Of a stretch of 64,000 nt of DNA, positions 42,750-51,753 are shown in pieces (the stretch's first letter is position 1; every line of letters begins with the position of its first letter). This stretch comes from Pseudomonas sp. GL-B-19 (GTDB taxonomy: Bacteria; Pseudomonadota; Gammaproteobacteria; Pseudomonadales; Pseudomonadaceae): assembly GCF_019956415.1 (NCBI RefSeq), contig NZ_JAHBDK010000097.1:62001-126000 (forward strand), in the 5' to 3' direction. Made by a program: the position numbers and the translations under genes. Under the pieces are notes generated by a model. The model was not told where the DNA came from, made no database searches, and worked only from the letters and a program-made list of their open reading frames with translations.

Positions 42750-43625
42750 ATGAACAAACAACTGACAGCGGCCGATGCGGTCGCTCAATTGCGCGATGGC
42801 ATGACCATCGGTTTCGGCGGCTGGGGCCCTCGGCGCAAGCCGATGGCCATCGTGCGTGAGATCCTGCGCTCGCCAGTCAAAGACCTGACTGTGGTTGCCT
42901 ATGGTGGCCCGGAAGTGGGCATGCTGTGCGCCGCCGGCAAGGTCAAGAAGCTGGTGTTCGGCTTCGCCACCCTCGATGCCATTCCGCTGGAACCTTACTA
43001 CCGCAAGGCCCGCGAAGCCGGCGAGCTGGAGCTGATGGAACTGGACGAAGGTATGTTCCAGTGGGGCCTGCGCGCCGCCGGCATGCGCTTGCCGTTCCTG
43101 CCGACCCGTTGTGGCTTGGCCACCGATGTGACGCGCCTGAACCCGGAACTCAAGACCATCCAGTCGCCCTATGTCGATGGCGAGGTGCTGCTGGCAATGC
43201 CTGCGCTCAACCTCGACGTGGCGTTCCTGCATGTCAACGTCGCCGACCGCCTGGGCAACTGCCTGGTGACCGGGCCGGACCCGTATTTCGATCACCTGTT
43301 CGCCCGCGCCGCCAAGCAGTGCTTTGTCTCGTGCGAACGCCTTGAAGAGCGCCTGGAACTGAGCGCCGATCAGGCCCGCTTCAATACCTTCGAACGCTAC
43401 CTGGTGACTGGCGTGGTGCATGCACCCCTCGGTGCGCACCCGACGCTCTGCGCCCCCGACTACGGCTGGGACCTCAAGCACCTGAAAAACTATGTCGCCA
43501 GCAGCCAGGTGGAAAACGGTTGGCAGGACTATGTGCAGACCTACATCGCCGGTGGCGAGCAGGCCTATCAGGCACAGAACGGCGGTGCCGATTCCATGGG
43601 CGTCTTGCCCCTTCCCGTGTTCTGA
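42750..43625 (+). CDS. ipdA: COCHEA-CoA ring hydrolase, alpha subunit (IpdA)
   Basis: A 291-residue class I CoA-transferase-fold protein: GMTIGFGGWGPRRKPMAIVRE near the start and LDVAFLHVNVADRLGNCLVTGPDPYFD in the middle. IpdAB is a hydrolase rather than a transferase and opens the last ring of the C/D remnant. ATG 42750 is preferred since AAGGA lies nine bases upstream; ATG 42741 would leave no space after the RBS. The beta subunit follows 12 bp later. Confidence 0.91.
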   Translation: MNKQLTAADAVAQLRDGMTIGFGGWGPRRKPMAIVREILRSPVKDLTVVAYGGPEVGMLCAAGKVKKLVFGFATLDAIPLEPYYRKAREAGELELMELDEGMFQWGLRAAGMRLPFLPTRCGLATDVTRLNPELKTIQSPYVDGEVLLAMPALNLDVAFLHVNVADRLGNCLVTGPDPYFDHLFARAAKQCFVSCERLEERLELSADQARFNTFERYLVTGVVHAPLGAHPTLCAPDYGWDLKHLKNYVASSQVENGWQDYVQTYIAGGEQAYQAQNGGADSMGVLPLPVF

Positions 43626-43637
43626 GGATAAGCGACT

Positions 43638-44435
43638 ATGTCTGCAACCTGTGATTTCACCCTCGCTGAACTGATGATCGTCGCCGCCTCCGAGGCTTGG
43701 CGCGGCAATGGTGAAGTGATTGCCTCGGGCCTGGGCGTGATCCCGCGCCTGGGCGCCAGTCTGGCCAAACTGACCCACAGCCCGGAACTGTTGATGACCG
43801 ACAGCGAGGCGTTCCTGGTCGAAGAACCGATCCCGCTGGGCCCGCGTGGCGACTACGTGCCGCGCTACTCGGGCTACATGTCGTTCGAGCGGGTCTTCGA
43901 ATGCGTGTGGGGCGGGCGCCGTCACGCGATGATCGGCCCGACCCAGATCGACCGCTGGGGCCAGACCAACTTGTCCTGCGTCGGCGACTATCAAAAGCCC
44001 AGGACGGCGATCCTCGGTGTGCGCGGCCTGCCAGGCAACAGCATCAACCACCTCAACTCGTTCTTCGTGCCCAGCCATAACACCCGGGTGTTCGTCAGCG
44101 GCGAAGTGGACATGGTCTCCGGTGTGGGTTTCAAGGCCGAGCGCTGGCCCGAGGGTGCGCGCCGCGACTTGATGGACATCCATTGCGTGGTCAGCGACCT
44201 CTGTGTCCTCGATTTCAATGGCCCGGAACGTGCGGTGCAGGTGCGCTCGTTGCACCCCGGCGTGAGTTTCGAGCAGGTCCAGGACAACACCGGCTTCCCG
44301 TTGCTCAAGTCGGCGCAGTTGCATGAGACCGCGCACCCCACTCAAGAACAGTTGGCGCTGATCCGTCGACTCGACCCCCACGATTACCGCGCCACGGCGA
44401 TCAAGGGCAATCCGCCCGGCATCCGTACGGCCTGA
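43638..44435 (+). CDS. ipdB: COCHEA-CoA ring hydrolase, beta subunit (IpdB)
   Basis: A 265-residue CoA-transferase-fold beta subunit: AELMIVAASEAWRGNGEVIAS at the N-terminus, GPTQIDRWGQTNLSCVGDY and GLPGNSINHLNSFFVP in the centre. In this position after ipdA it completes the alpha2-beta2 hydrolase that cleaves the C-ring of the HIP-derived CoA ester. The gene order ipdA-ipdB-crotonase-ipdC-echA20 differs from Mycobacterium (echA20-ipdA-ipdB-ipdC) but the set is the same. Confidence 0.91.
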   Translation: MSATCDFTLAELMIVAASEAWRGNGEVIASGLGVIPRLGASLAKLTHSPELLMTDSEAFLVEEPIPLGPRGDYVPRYSGYMSFERVFECVWGGRRHAMIGPTQIDRWGQTNLSCVGDYQKPRTAILGVRGLPGNSINHLNSFFVPSHNTRVFVSGEVDMVSGVGFKAERWPEGARRDLMDIHCVVSDLCVLDFNGPERAVQVRSLHPGVSFEQVQDNTGFPLLKSAQLHETAHPTQEQLALIRRLDPHDYRATAIKGNPPGIRTA

Positions 44436-44451
44436 GGCAAGGACAGCGACC

Positions 44452-45360
44452 ATGCACAGCAGCGACAGTGAATTCATCGTCCGCCAGGACAACGCCGTCT
44501 ACGAGACGGACACCCCGGTGCTGTACATCGTGGCCGAGGGTATTGCCACGCTGACGCTGAACCGGCCGACCTTCAACAACGCTCAAAACTCGCAGATGAC
44601 CTACGCCCTGGACGCCGCCTTTCGCCAGGCGGTCAACGATGACAGCGTCAAGGTCATCGTCCTGCGGGGTAACGGCAAACACTTCTCGGCTGGCCACGAT
44701 ATTGGCACGCCCGGGCGCGATATCGACAAACCGTTCGAGCGCGCGCACCTGTGGTGGGACCACACCAACAAACCCGGTGGCGAGCAGCTGTATGCCCGCG
44801 AGCAGGAGGTGTACCTGGGCATGTGCCGGCGCTGGCGGGAACTGCCCAAGCCGACCATCGCCATGGTCCATGGCGCGTGTGTAGCGGGCGGGCTGATGCT
44901 GGCCTGGGTCTGCGATTTGATCGTCGCCAGCGACGACGCATTCTTCCAGGATCCGGTGGTACGCATGGGCATTCCGGGGGTGGAGTATTTTGCCCATCCC
45001 TATGAAATGAACCCGCGCATCGCCAAGGAATTCCTCTTCACCGGCGACCGAATGAGCGCCAACCGGGCCTGGCAAGTGGGCATGGTCAACCGCCTGGTGA
45101 CACGTGAAGAACTGGAGTCGGCGACCTATACCCTGGCCGCCGGCATCGCCCGCCAGCCACGCATGGGCCTGGCCCTGACCAAGCAGGCGATCAACCACGT
45201 CGAAGACCTGCAAGGCAAGCGCACGGCGATGGATGCGGTGTTCGCCTGGCACCACTTTGCCCATGCCCATAACGAGCTGTTGTCCGGCGACAAACTGGGC
45301 GGCTTCGACGCCAAGGGCATGGCCCGGGCCAACAAGCAGGCCGAGGACAAAAGCCAATGA
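44452..45360 (+). CDS. Enoyl-CoA hydratase/isomerase (crotonase family)
   Basis: A 302-residue crotonase with the oxyanion segments GKHFSAGHDIG (about 77-87) and HGACVAGGLMLAWVCDLIVAS (first Gly pair at about 143-150), and a longer N-terminus than usual. The acidic residue usually found in the second active-site loop is in RMGIPGVEYFAHP. It overlaps ipdC by ATGA (45357-45360). It probably hydrates an unsaturated HIP-CoA derivative; it is not the EchA20 orthologue, which is the shorter crotonase at 46466. The precise step is open. Confidence 0.85.
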   Translation: MHSSDSEFIVRQDNAVYETDTPVLYIVAEGIATLTLNRPTFNNAQNSQMTYALDAAFRQAVNDDSVKVIVLRGNGKHFSAGHDIGTPGRDIDKPFERAHLWWDHTNKPGGEQLYAREQEVYLGMCRRWRELPKPTIAMVHGACVAGGLMLAWVCDLIVASDDAFFQDPVVRMGIPGVEYFAHPYEMNPRIAKEFLFTGDRMSANRAWQVGMVNRLVTREELESATYTLAAGIARQPRMGLALTKQAINHVEDLQGKRTAMDAVFAWHHFAHAHNELLSGDKLGGFDAKGMARANKQAEDKSQ

Positions 45361-46469
45361 ACCGCTGGCTGGATACGCCATTGACTGAGGCCCTGGGTTG
45401 CCGTTACCCGATTGTGCAAACCGCCATGGGCTGGGTCGCCGACGCCAACCTGGTAATCGCCACGACCCAGGCCGGGGGCTTCGGTTTCCTGGCCGGGGCG
45501 ACCATCCCGGCCGATGAACTGGAAGGCGAAATCCGCAAGGTGATCGACGCCACCGGCGGCAGCAACTTCGGGCTCAATTTCCATATGTTCCAAGACAACG
45601 CCGCGCAGTGCGTCGACCTGGCGATCGAGTACCGCTTGCGCGCCGTGAGCTACGGACGCGGCCCGGACAAACAGACCATCGCACGCTTCAAGGCGGCGAA
45701 CGTGCTGTGCATCCCCACCGTCGGCGCCTTGAAACATGCCCTGAAGGCGGTGGAACTGGGTGCCGATCTGATCACTATTCAGGGTGGCGAGGGCGGCGGC
45801 CATACCGGCGGCGTGCCCAGTTCGATCCTGCTGCCCCAAGTACTGGCGGCGGTCAGGGTGCCGGTGATCGCGGCCGGTGGGTTCGCCACCGGTCGTGGCC
45901 TGGCCTCGGTGCTGGCTGCCGGTGGCGCCGGCATCGCCATGGGCACGCGGTTTCTCATGACCCGCGAATCGCCGACTCCGGCTGCGACTCTCGAACGCTA
46001 CCTGAAGGTCAACGATCCGCAGCAGGTGCGTGTGACCACGGCGGTGGATGGCATGCGCCACCGCATGATCGAAAACCGTTTCATTAACCACCTGGAGCAG
46101 GCGGGCTCCTTCGGGCGGCTGCGTATTGCCCTGGGCAGCGCCTGGCAGTGGAAACAGCAGACCGGCATGAGCCTTGGTCACATGGCTTCAGTCTTTTTCC
46201 GGGCGTTGCGTGAAGACCCTTCGGCACTGTCGCAAGTGGTGATGGCGGCCAACCAGCCGGTGCTGTTGCAACGCTCTATGGTCGATGGCGCCCCGGACGA
46301 GGGCATCCTGCCCAGTGGCCAGGTCGCGGCCGCCATCGGCGAGTTGCTCAGTTGCCGTGAAGTCATCGAAGGCATCGCCAGCGAGGCCCAGCAATGCCTG
46401 GACACGCTCCTGGCACGCAGCCAGACCCGCCCCTCGAACCATCCAGCCAGCATTGGAGAACCCCTTTGA
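45357..46469 (+). CDS. ipdC: Flavin-dependent reductase IpdC (nitronate-monooxygenase-like)
   Basis: A 370-residue FMN TIM barrel of the 2-nitropropane dioxygenase/enoyl-ACP reductase II family: CRYPIVQTAMGWVADANLV, TIQGGEGGGHTGG and AGGFATGRGLASVLAAGGAGI, a typical phosphate-binding end. IpdC reduces a double bond in the C/D-ring HIP branch. It is coupled to the preceding crotonase by ATGA and to the following echA20 by a TTGA overlap. Confidence 0.9.
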   Translation: MNRWLDTPLTEALGCRYPIVQTAMGWVADANLVIATTQAGGFGFLAGATIPADELEGEIRKVIDATGGSNFGLNFHMFQDNAAQCVDLAIEYRLRAVSYGRGPDKQTIARFKAANVLCIPTVGALKHALKAVELGADLITIQGGEGGGHTGGVPSSILLPQVLAAVRVPVIAAGGFATGRGLASVLAAGGAGIAMGTRFLMTRESPTPAATLERYLKVNDPQQVRVTTAVDGMRHRMIENRFINHLEQAGSFGRLRIALGSAWQWKQQTGMSLGHMASVFFRALREDPSALSQVVMAANQPVLLQRSMVDGAPDEGILPSGQVAAAIGELLSCREVIEGIASEAQQCLDTLLARSQTRPSNHPASIGEPL

Positions 46470-47218
46470 ACCAGGCATTCACGACACAACTCAATCAGGG
46501 GATCGCTGAATTGGTGATCGCCAAACCACCGGTCAACGCCCTCGACAGCCAGGAATGGCAGGCCCTGGCGCAACAGATCGAAGCCCTTGGGGCCAATCCT
46601 GAGGTGCGGGTGATTGTGATCCGCGCCGAAGGCCGGGGCTTTTGCGCCGGGGTCGACATCAAGGAACTGGACAAGTACCCGGAGCGGATCGTTGAGGTCA
46701 ATGCCGGCAACTACGCCACCTTCAAGGCCGTGCACCGCAACCCGGTGCCGGTGATTGTCGCAGTGCATGGTTTTGTCCTGGGCGGCGGCATTGGCATCAC
46801 CGGGGCGGCGGACATTGTCGTCGCCTCCGAATGTGCGACCTTCGCCCTGCCGGAAGTCGACCGCGGCGCCATGGGTGGCGGTGCGCATCTGCAGCGCCTG
46901 TTCCCGGTGCAAAAAGTCCGCTACCTGTTCTTTACCGGCGACAGCATCGGTGCCCCCGAAGCTCTGCAATACGGCTTTATCGAGCGGATCGTCAGCAAGG
47001 ACCAGTTGCGCGAAACCGCCCTCGGCATCGCGGCAAAAATTGCCGAAAAAAGCCCGGGGATGATCCGCATCGCCAAGGAAGCCTTGAACGGCATCGAAGA
47101 CGGCAACCTGGAAGATAAATACCGCTGGGAACAGGGCTTCACCATGCAGGCCTACAGCAGCCCGGACTCCGCGGAAACGCGCCGGGCCTTCGTCGAAAAA
47201 CGCGACGCCAAGTTCTGA
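46466..47218 (+). CDS. echA20: Crotonase-family ring hydrolase EchA20
   Basis: A 250-residue crotonase, the size of mycobacterial EchA20 (about 247). It shares the blocks PPVNA, RAEGRGFCAGVDIKEL, LPEVDRGA, LFFTGDS, IAKEALN and YRWEQGFT with what I recall of that protein. EchA20 hydrolyses the D ring of HIEC-CoA. The start is TTG 46466: GGAG stands seven bases upstream, and TTGA overlaps the ipdC stop in the manner of the ATGA overlaps elsewhere in the island. An ATG-only search would misplace the start 72 bases upstream. Confidence 0.89.
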   Translation: MNQAFTTQLNQGIAELVIAKPPVNALDSQEWQALAQQIEALGANPEVRVIVIRAEGRGFCAGVDIKELDKYPERIVEVNAGNYATFKAVHRNPVPVIVAVHGFVLGGGIGITGAADIVVASECATFALPEVDRGAMGGGAHLQRLFPVQKVRYLFFTGDSIGAPEALQYGFIERIVSKDQLRETALGIAAKIAEKSPGMIRIAKEALNGIEDGNLEDKYRWEQGFTMQAYSSPDSAETRRAFVEKRDAKF

Positions 47219-47227
47219 GATAACGCC

Positions 47228-48391
47228 ATGGACCTGACATATACCCCCAAGCAAAACGCCTTCCGCGCTGAAGTACGCGCCTGGCTGGCGGCCAACCTGC
47301 CACGCGAGCCCCTGGCCAGCTACGACACCCGCGAAGGCTTTGAACAGCATCGCGCCTGGGAGGCCAAGCTGTTCGAGAGCCGCTGGTCGATGGTGATGTG
47401 GCCCGCGGAACTGGGCGGTCGCGGTAGCGACTTGATCGAGTGGCTGATCTTCGAGGAAGAGTATTACGGCGCCGGAGCACCGATGCGCGTCAATCAGAAC
47501 GGCCAGCTGTTGCTGGGGCCGACCCTGATGGAATTCGGCACCCCGGAGCAGAAGCAGCGCTTCCTGCCGCGCATGGCCGAAAGCCTGGACATGTGGGCGC
47601 AAGGCTGGTCGGAGCCCAACGCCGGTTCCGACATGGCGGCAATCACCAGCAAGGCGCTGCTCGACGGCGACCATTACGTGATCAACGGGCAGAAGACCTG
47701 GTCGACCCGGGCGATCTACGCGGATTGGCTGTTCGGCCTCTTTCGCAGCGAGCCAGGATCGACTCGTCACCACGGCTTGTCGTTCGTCATGGTGCCGCTG
47801 GACACGCCGGGGGTGAGCATTCGCCCGATCAAGGCGCTCAACGGCAAGGACGCCTTTGCCGAGGTGTTTTTCGACGACGTGCGAGTGCCGGTGGCTAACC
47901 GCATCGGTGAGCAAGGGCAGGGCTGGCATGTGGCGATGGCCACAGCCGGTTTTGAGCGTGGCCTGCTGCTGCGTTCACCGGCGCGCTTTCAGGCCACGGC
48001 GCGCAAGCTGGTTCAGCTGTACAAGGCGAACCGCGTCAGCGCCGACCGCGATCCGAGCCTGCGCGATGCCGTGCTGGAGACCTGGATGGGCGCTGAAGCC
48101 TATGCGTTGTCGGCCTATCACACTGTGGGCCGCTTGAGTCGGGGCGAGCAGATCGGCGCGGAGTCGAGCATCAACAAGGTCATCTGGTCGGAGCTGGATC
48201 TGAAGATGCACGAGACCGCCATGCGCATTCTCGGTGCACGCGGCGAGTTGGTTGCAAAAGGCGCGGAGGCGGGCGATGCGGCGGGCTGGCTGGAGGGCTT
48301 CCTGTTTGCCCAGTCCGGGCCGATCTATGCCGGCACCAACGAAATCCAGCGCAACATCATTGCCGAGCGCATGCTCGGCTTGCCGAAATAA
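47228..48391 (+). CDS. fadE30: Acyl-CoA dehydrogenase, FadE30-like
   Basis: A 387-residue acyl-CoA dehydrogenase: WAQGWSEPNAGSDMAAITSKA at about 118-138, NGQKTWSTRAIYADWLFGL, and YAGTNEIQRNIIAERMLGLP at the end. FadE30 (385 residues in Mycobacterium) dehydrogenates HIP-CoA. Ten bp after echA20, RBS weak (AGATAACGCC). A second dehydrogenase follows after 10 bp; the two may act singly on successive intermediates or together. Confidence 0.87.
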   Translation: MDLTYTPKQNAFRAEVRAWLAANLPREPLASYDTREGFEQHRAWEAKLFESRWSMVMWPAELGGRGSDLIEWLIFEEEYYGAGAPMRVNQNGQLLLGPTLMEFGTPEQKQRFLPRMAESLDMWAQGWSEPNAGSDMAAITSKALLDGDHYVINGQKTWSTRAIYADWLFGLFRSEPGSTRHHGLSFVMVPLDTPGVSIRPIKALNGKDAFAEVFFDDVRVPVANRIGEQGQGWHVAMATAGFERGLLLRSPARFQATARKLVQLYKANRVSADRDPSLRDAVLETWMGAEAYALSAYHTVGRLSRGEQIGAESSINKVIWSELDLKMHETAMRILGARGELVAKGAEAGDAAGWLEGFLFAQSGPIYAGTNEIQRNIIAERMLGLPK

Positions 48392-48401
48392 GGAACCGCC
48401 C

Positions 48402-49460
48402 ATGGACTTCACTTTTAACGATGACCAGTTGGCGTTCCGCGAAGCCATCAGTCGTTTCCTGATGACCGAAGCCGCCCCGGAGATGCTCCGGGAAATCTGG
48501 GAGACCGATGTCGGGCGCTCCCGGGACCTGCGCAACAAGATCGCCGAGCAGGGCCTGACCGCCTTGTCGGTGCCCGAGGCCGAAGGCGGCATGGGCATGG
48601 ACGACGTGACCTGGGCACTGATGACCCAAGAGCTGGGTTACTACGCCATTCCCGATTTATTGGCTGACACCGCTTATGTCGCCAGTGGCTTACTCGCCGG
48701 TCTGCCCGCAGGGCACCCGGCCCGCGCCGACCTGTTGCCTCGGATCGCCGATGGCAGTTTGCGCATGGCGATCAGTCATCCGGTCAATGCACTGGTCAGC
48801 GACGCGCAATTGGCCGAAGTGTTGATTCTCACCGACGGCAATGACATCCATGTGGTGCCGCGCTCCCAGATGGAGGTGGAAAACCATCTGAGCATCGACG
48901 CCTCGCGCCGCTTGGGTCTGGTGACGTGGACCCCGTCGTCGGCGACCTGCGTGGCCAGTGGCGAGCAGGGGCGCGCCTTGCAAGATCGCATGCTGGACCG
49001 CGGCGCGCTGTCGGTAGCCGGACAGTTACTGGGGCTGGCGCAACGCATGCTGGACCTGTCGGTGGACTACGTGGCCCAGCGCAAACAGTTCGGCAAGCCG
49101 ATCGGCAGCTTCCAGGCGGTCAAGCATCACCTGGCCGATGTCGCCCGTTACATCGAACAGGCCAAACCGGTGCTGTACCGCGCCGCCCATGCCTTGGCCC
49201 GGGGCGACGTCAACGCAGGCGTATGGGTTTCGCAGGCCCGCCTGGCGGCGAATGAGGCGAGCTGGATCGCAGCCCGTAAAGGCATCCAGGTGCACGGTGC
49301 GATGGGGTACACCTGGGAAGTCGATTTGCAGATGTTCATGAAGCGTGCCTGGGCCCTCGATGCGTCTTGGGGCGACCGCGGCTTTCACAAAACCCGTGTC
49401 AGCGACTACCTGTTCGCCGACGCTACCGGCCTTGGGCCGGGACACACTTTCGAGGAATGA
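48402..49460 (+). CDS. Acyl-CoA dehydrogenase, FadE32/FadE33-like
   Basis: A 352-residue, shorter acyl-CoA dehydrogenase-fold protein: AQRKQFGKPIGSFQAVKHHLAD and QVHGAMGYTWEVDLQMFMKRAW, without a SEPxAGSD motif. In Mycobacterium the HIP branch uses FadE31, FadE32 and FadE33 for the ring-opened acyl-CoA; the short FadE32/33 are the nearest in size. ATG 48402 (MDFTFNDDQLAFRE) matches the family start, with AGGAA eight bases upstream. Likely partner of the preceding subunit. Confidence 0.84.
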   Translation: MDFTFNDDQLAFREAISRFLMTEAAPEMLREIWETDVGRSRDLRNKIAEQGLTALSVPEAEGGMGMDDVTWALMTQELGYYAIPDLLADTAYVASGLLAGLPAGHPARADLLPRIADGSLRMAISHPVNALVSDAQLAEVLILTDGNDIHVVPRSQMEVENHLSIDASRRLGLVTWTPSSATCVASGEQGRALQDRMLDRGALSVAGQLLGLAQRMLDLSVDYVAQRKQFGKPIGSFQAVKHHLADVARYIEQAKPVLYRAAHALARGDVNAGVWVSQARLAANEASWIAARKGIQVHGAMGYTWEVDLQMFMKRAWALDASWGDRGFHKTRVSDYLFADATGLGPGHTFEE

Positions 49461-49463
49461 GTC

Positions 49464-50615
49464 ATGGCACAGGCTTACATTGTTGATGCACTGCGCAGCC
49501 CCACGGGCAAGCGCAAGGGCTCATTGAGCGAGATCCACGCGATTGACTTGGGCGCCCATGTGCTCAAGGCACTGGTGGAGCGCAATGTGATCCCCGCTGA
49601 AGACTACGACGACGTGATATTCGGTTGTGTTGACACCATCGGCTCCCAGGCCGGCGATATCGCCCGCACCAGTTGGCTGGCCGCCGGCTTACCGCTGACG
49701 GTCCCCGGCACCACAGTGGATCGCCAGTGCGGTTCATCGCAACAGGCGCTGCATTTCGCCGCGCAGGCGGTGATGAGCGGCACTCAGGATGTGGTCGCGG
49801 TGGGCGGGGTGCAGACCATGACCCAAATCCCTATTTCCTCGGCGATGCTGGCCGGCCAGCCCCTGGGCTTTGCCGATCCATTCTCGGGTAGCGTTGGCTG
49901 GCGCGCGCGCTTTGGCCAGCAACCCGTGAACCAGTTCTATGCCGCGCAACGGATTGCCGATCATTGGCAGATCAGTCGCGAGCAAATGGAAGCCTTTGCT
50001 CTGCAAAGCCACGAACGCGCACTGGCGGCCATCGCCAGTGGGCGATTTGCTCGGGAAATCGTTGCATGCCAGGGGCTGACGGTGGATGAAACCCCGCGCC
50101 AGAGCAGTCTGGCAAAGATGGCCGAATTGCAGCCGGTGGACCCTCAGTTCCCGTCGATCACCGCTGCCGTGTCCAGCCAGACTTGCGATGCCTCGGCGGC
50201 GCTGTTGGTGGTCTCCGAGGCGGCGCTTAAACGCTACGACCTGACGCCACGGGCGCGGATTCATCACCTGACGGTGCTCGGTGACGATCCGATCTGGCAC
50301 CTCACCGCACCGATTGCCGCTACCCGTCGGGCCTTGGCCAAAAGCGGGCTGAGCATGGCCGACATCGACCGGGTCGAGATCAACGAGGCCTTTGCCTCGG
50401 TGGTCATGGCCTGGGCCAAAGAGCTGGATTACGACCCGGCGCGCACTAACGTCAACGGCGGTGCGATTGCCCTGGGCCACCCGTTGGGTGCCACTGGCGC
50501 AAGACTGATGACCACGCTACTGAACGAACTGGAATGCAGCGGCGGTCGCTACGGCCTGCAAACCATGTGTGAAGGCGGCGGCCAGGCCAACGTGACCATC
50601 ATCGAACGCCTGTAA
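49464..50615 (+). CDS. fadA6: Acyl-CoA thiolase, FadA6-like
   Basis: A 383-residue thiolase with nucleophile Cys89 (DRQCGSS), His339 (GHPLG) and Cys369 (TMCEGGG), all three catalytic residues present. FadA6 performs the thiolytic cleavage in the terminal part of HIP catabolism, giving succinyl- and acetyl/propionyl-CoA units. It begins 3 bp after the dehydrogenase. A 60-bp spacer with a GC-rich stem then leads to the last gene of the operon. Confidence 0.89.
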   Translation: MAQAYIVDALRSPTGKRKGSLSEIHAIDLGAHVLKALVERNVIPAEDYDDVIFGCVDTIGSQAGDIARTSWLAAGLPLTVPGTTVDRQCGSSQQALHFAAQAVMSGTQDVVAVGGVQTMTQIPISSAMLAGQPLGFADPFSGSVGWRARFGQQPVNQFYAAQRIADHWQISREQMEAFALQSHERALAAIASGRFAREIVACQGLTVDETPRQSSLAKMAELQPVDPQFPSITAAVSSQTCDASAALLVVSEAALKRYDLTPRARIHHLTVLGDDPIWHLTAPIAATRRALAKSGLSMADIDRVEINEAFASVVMAWAKELDYDPARTNVNGGAIALGHPLGATGARLMTTLLNELECSGGRYGLQTMCEGGGQANVTIIERL

Positions 50616-50675
50616 TTCTTTCCATGTGGGCCGCCGCTTCGGGTGCGCGGCCACCCAAATCCTGAGGAGTCAAAC

Positions 50676-51554
50676 ATGGCTATTTGTGCAGACCGCACCG
50701 TGATCATCACCGGGGCCGGTGGCGGGCTCGGTCGCGCCTACGCCCTGGCGTTCGCCGCGCAAGGGGCCAATGTCGTGGTCAACGATATTCGCGCCGATGC
50801 CGCAGAAGATGTGGCGGGCGAGATTCGCGCCAGCGGTGGCCAGGCCATCGCCAGCAGCGACGACATCACCACACTGGCCACTGCGCAGCGCATCGTCGAT
50901 GCGACGTTGGCGGCATTCGGTGAAGTACATGTGCTGATCAATAACGCCGGCGTATTGCGTGACCGCATGTTCATCAGCCTCAGTGAAGAAGACTGGGACA
51001 TGGTCATGCGCGTCCACCTCAAGGGCCATTACTGCCTGGCCAACATCCTCGGCCGCCGCTGGCGCGACCTGGCCAAGGCCGGCACGCCGGTTGACGCCCG
51101 CATCATCAACACCAGCTCCGGCGCCGGTTTGCAAGGTTCGGTGGGACAGTCCAATTATTCGGCGGCCAAGGGCGGCATCGCTTCGCTGACCCTGGTACAA
51201 GCGGCGGAACTGGCGCGCTACGGCGTCACCGCCAACGCGCTGGCACCGGCCGCACGGACCTCGATGACCGAGAGTGCGATGCCCGAAGTGGTGAAAAAAC
51301 CCGAAGACGGCAGCTTCGATGCCTGGGCTGCAGAAAACGTCGCGCCGCTGGTGGTGTGGCTCGGTAGCCCGGCGTCGGCCCACGTCAGCGGTCAGATCTT
51401 CGAAAGCCAGGGCGGGCGAATTTCCTTGGCTGACGGCTGGCGCACGGGCGTCACCCGCGACAAAGGCGCGTTGTGGCAAGTTGAAGAAATCGGTGCGGCA
51501 GTGAATGCGATCCTTGCCGAAGCGCCGAAGGCGCAGAAAGTCTGGGGAAGCTAA
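50676..51554 (+). CDS. SDR, Hsd4A/multifunctional-enzyme-2-type 3-hydroxyacyl-CoA dehydrogenase
   Basis: A 292-residue SDR: TGAGGGLGRAYALAFAAQGANVVVND, the pattern of the dehydrogenase part of 17-beta-HSD4/MFE-2 enzymes; NNAGVLRD at 89-96, Ser148, Tyr161, Lys165 (YSAAK). It probably oxidises a 3-hydroxyacyl-CoA, in the side chain or the C/D-ring branch (compare Hsd4A and Rv3548c). GAGGAG precedes the ATG. Last gene of the hsaC operon; a REP pair follows. Confidence 0.85.
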   Translation: MAICADRTVIITGAGGGLGRAYALAFAAQGANVVVNDIRADAAEDVAGEIRASGGQAIASSDDITTLATAQRIVDATLAAFGEVHVLINNAGVLRDRMFISLSEEDWDMVMRVHLKGHYCLANILGRRWRDLAKAGTPVDARIINTSSGAGLQGSVGQSNYSAAKGGIASLTLVQAAELARYGVTANALAPAARTSMTESAMPEVVKKPEDGSFDAWAAENVAPLVVWLGSPASAHVSGQIFESQGGRISLADGWRTGVTRDKGALWQVEEIGAAVNAILAEAPKAQKVWGS

Positions 51555-51564
51555 GAACCCCCAC

Positions 51565-51653
51565 CCTGTAGGAGCTGGCTTGTCGGGTCGCCGCATCGCA
51601 GCGAAGGCGGTGTGTCAGGCAGGCCGCCTTCGCTGGCAAGCCAGCTCCTACAG
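51565..51653. repeat. REPIN-like palindrome (TAGGAGCTGGCTTG type)
   Basis: Outer arms CTGTAGGAGCTGGCTTG and CAAGCCAGCTCCTACAG, inner arms GCGAAGGCGG and CCGCCTTCGC. It separates the end of the hsaC operon from the ipdF promoter and could terminate or stabilise transcripts. Confidence 0.8.
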
Positions 51654-51676
51654 TAAGCCTTGTTTTGCCGTCGCCA

Positions 51677-51694
51677 TACCCCATTTTGACGATG
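51677..51694 (+). promoter_or_regulatory. TAGTC-N5-GGACGATG element upstream of ipdF
   Basis: TACCC, spacer CATTT, TGACGATG (three mismatches in total). It ends 59 bp before the GTG start; possible -10 TACAAA at 51715-51720, 20 nt downstream. Confidence 0.55.
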
Positions 51695-51753
51695 TGCCCG
51701 CATCGCCCCCTCCGTACAAATACAGCGTATTGATTTCTTCGGAGGTAGACGCT

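Noticed and set aside
44452..45360. Assignment of this crotonase as EchA20
   Set aside because: It is 302 residues long and lacks the PPVNA, RAEGRGFxAGVDIKE and YRxEQGFT blocks, all of which are in the 250-residue crotonase at 46466.
46178..47929. Minus-strand open frame of 583 codons across ipdC, echA20 and fadE30
   Set aside because: It covers three well-supported plus-strand genes, has no recognisable domain, and is explained by GC-rich third positions.
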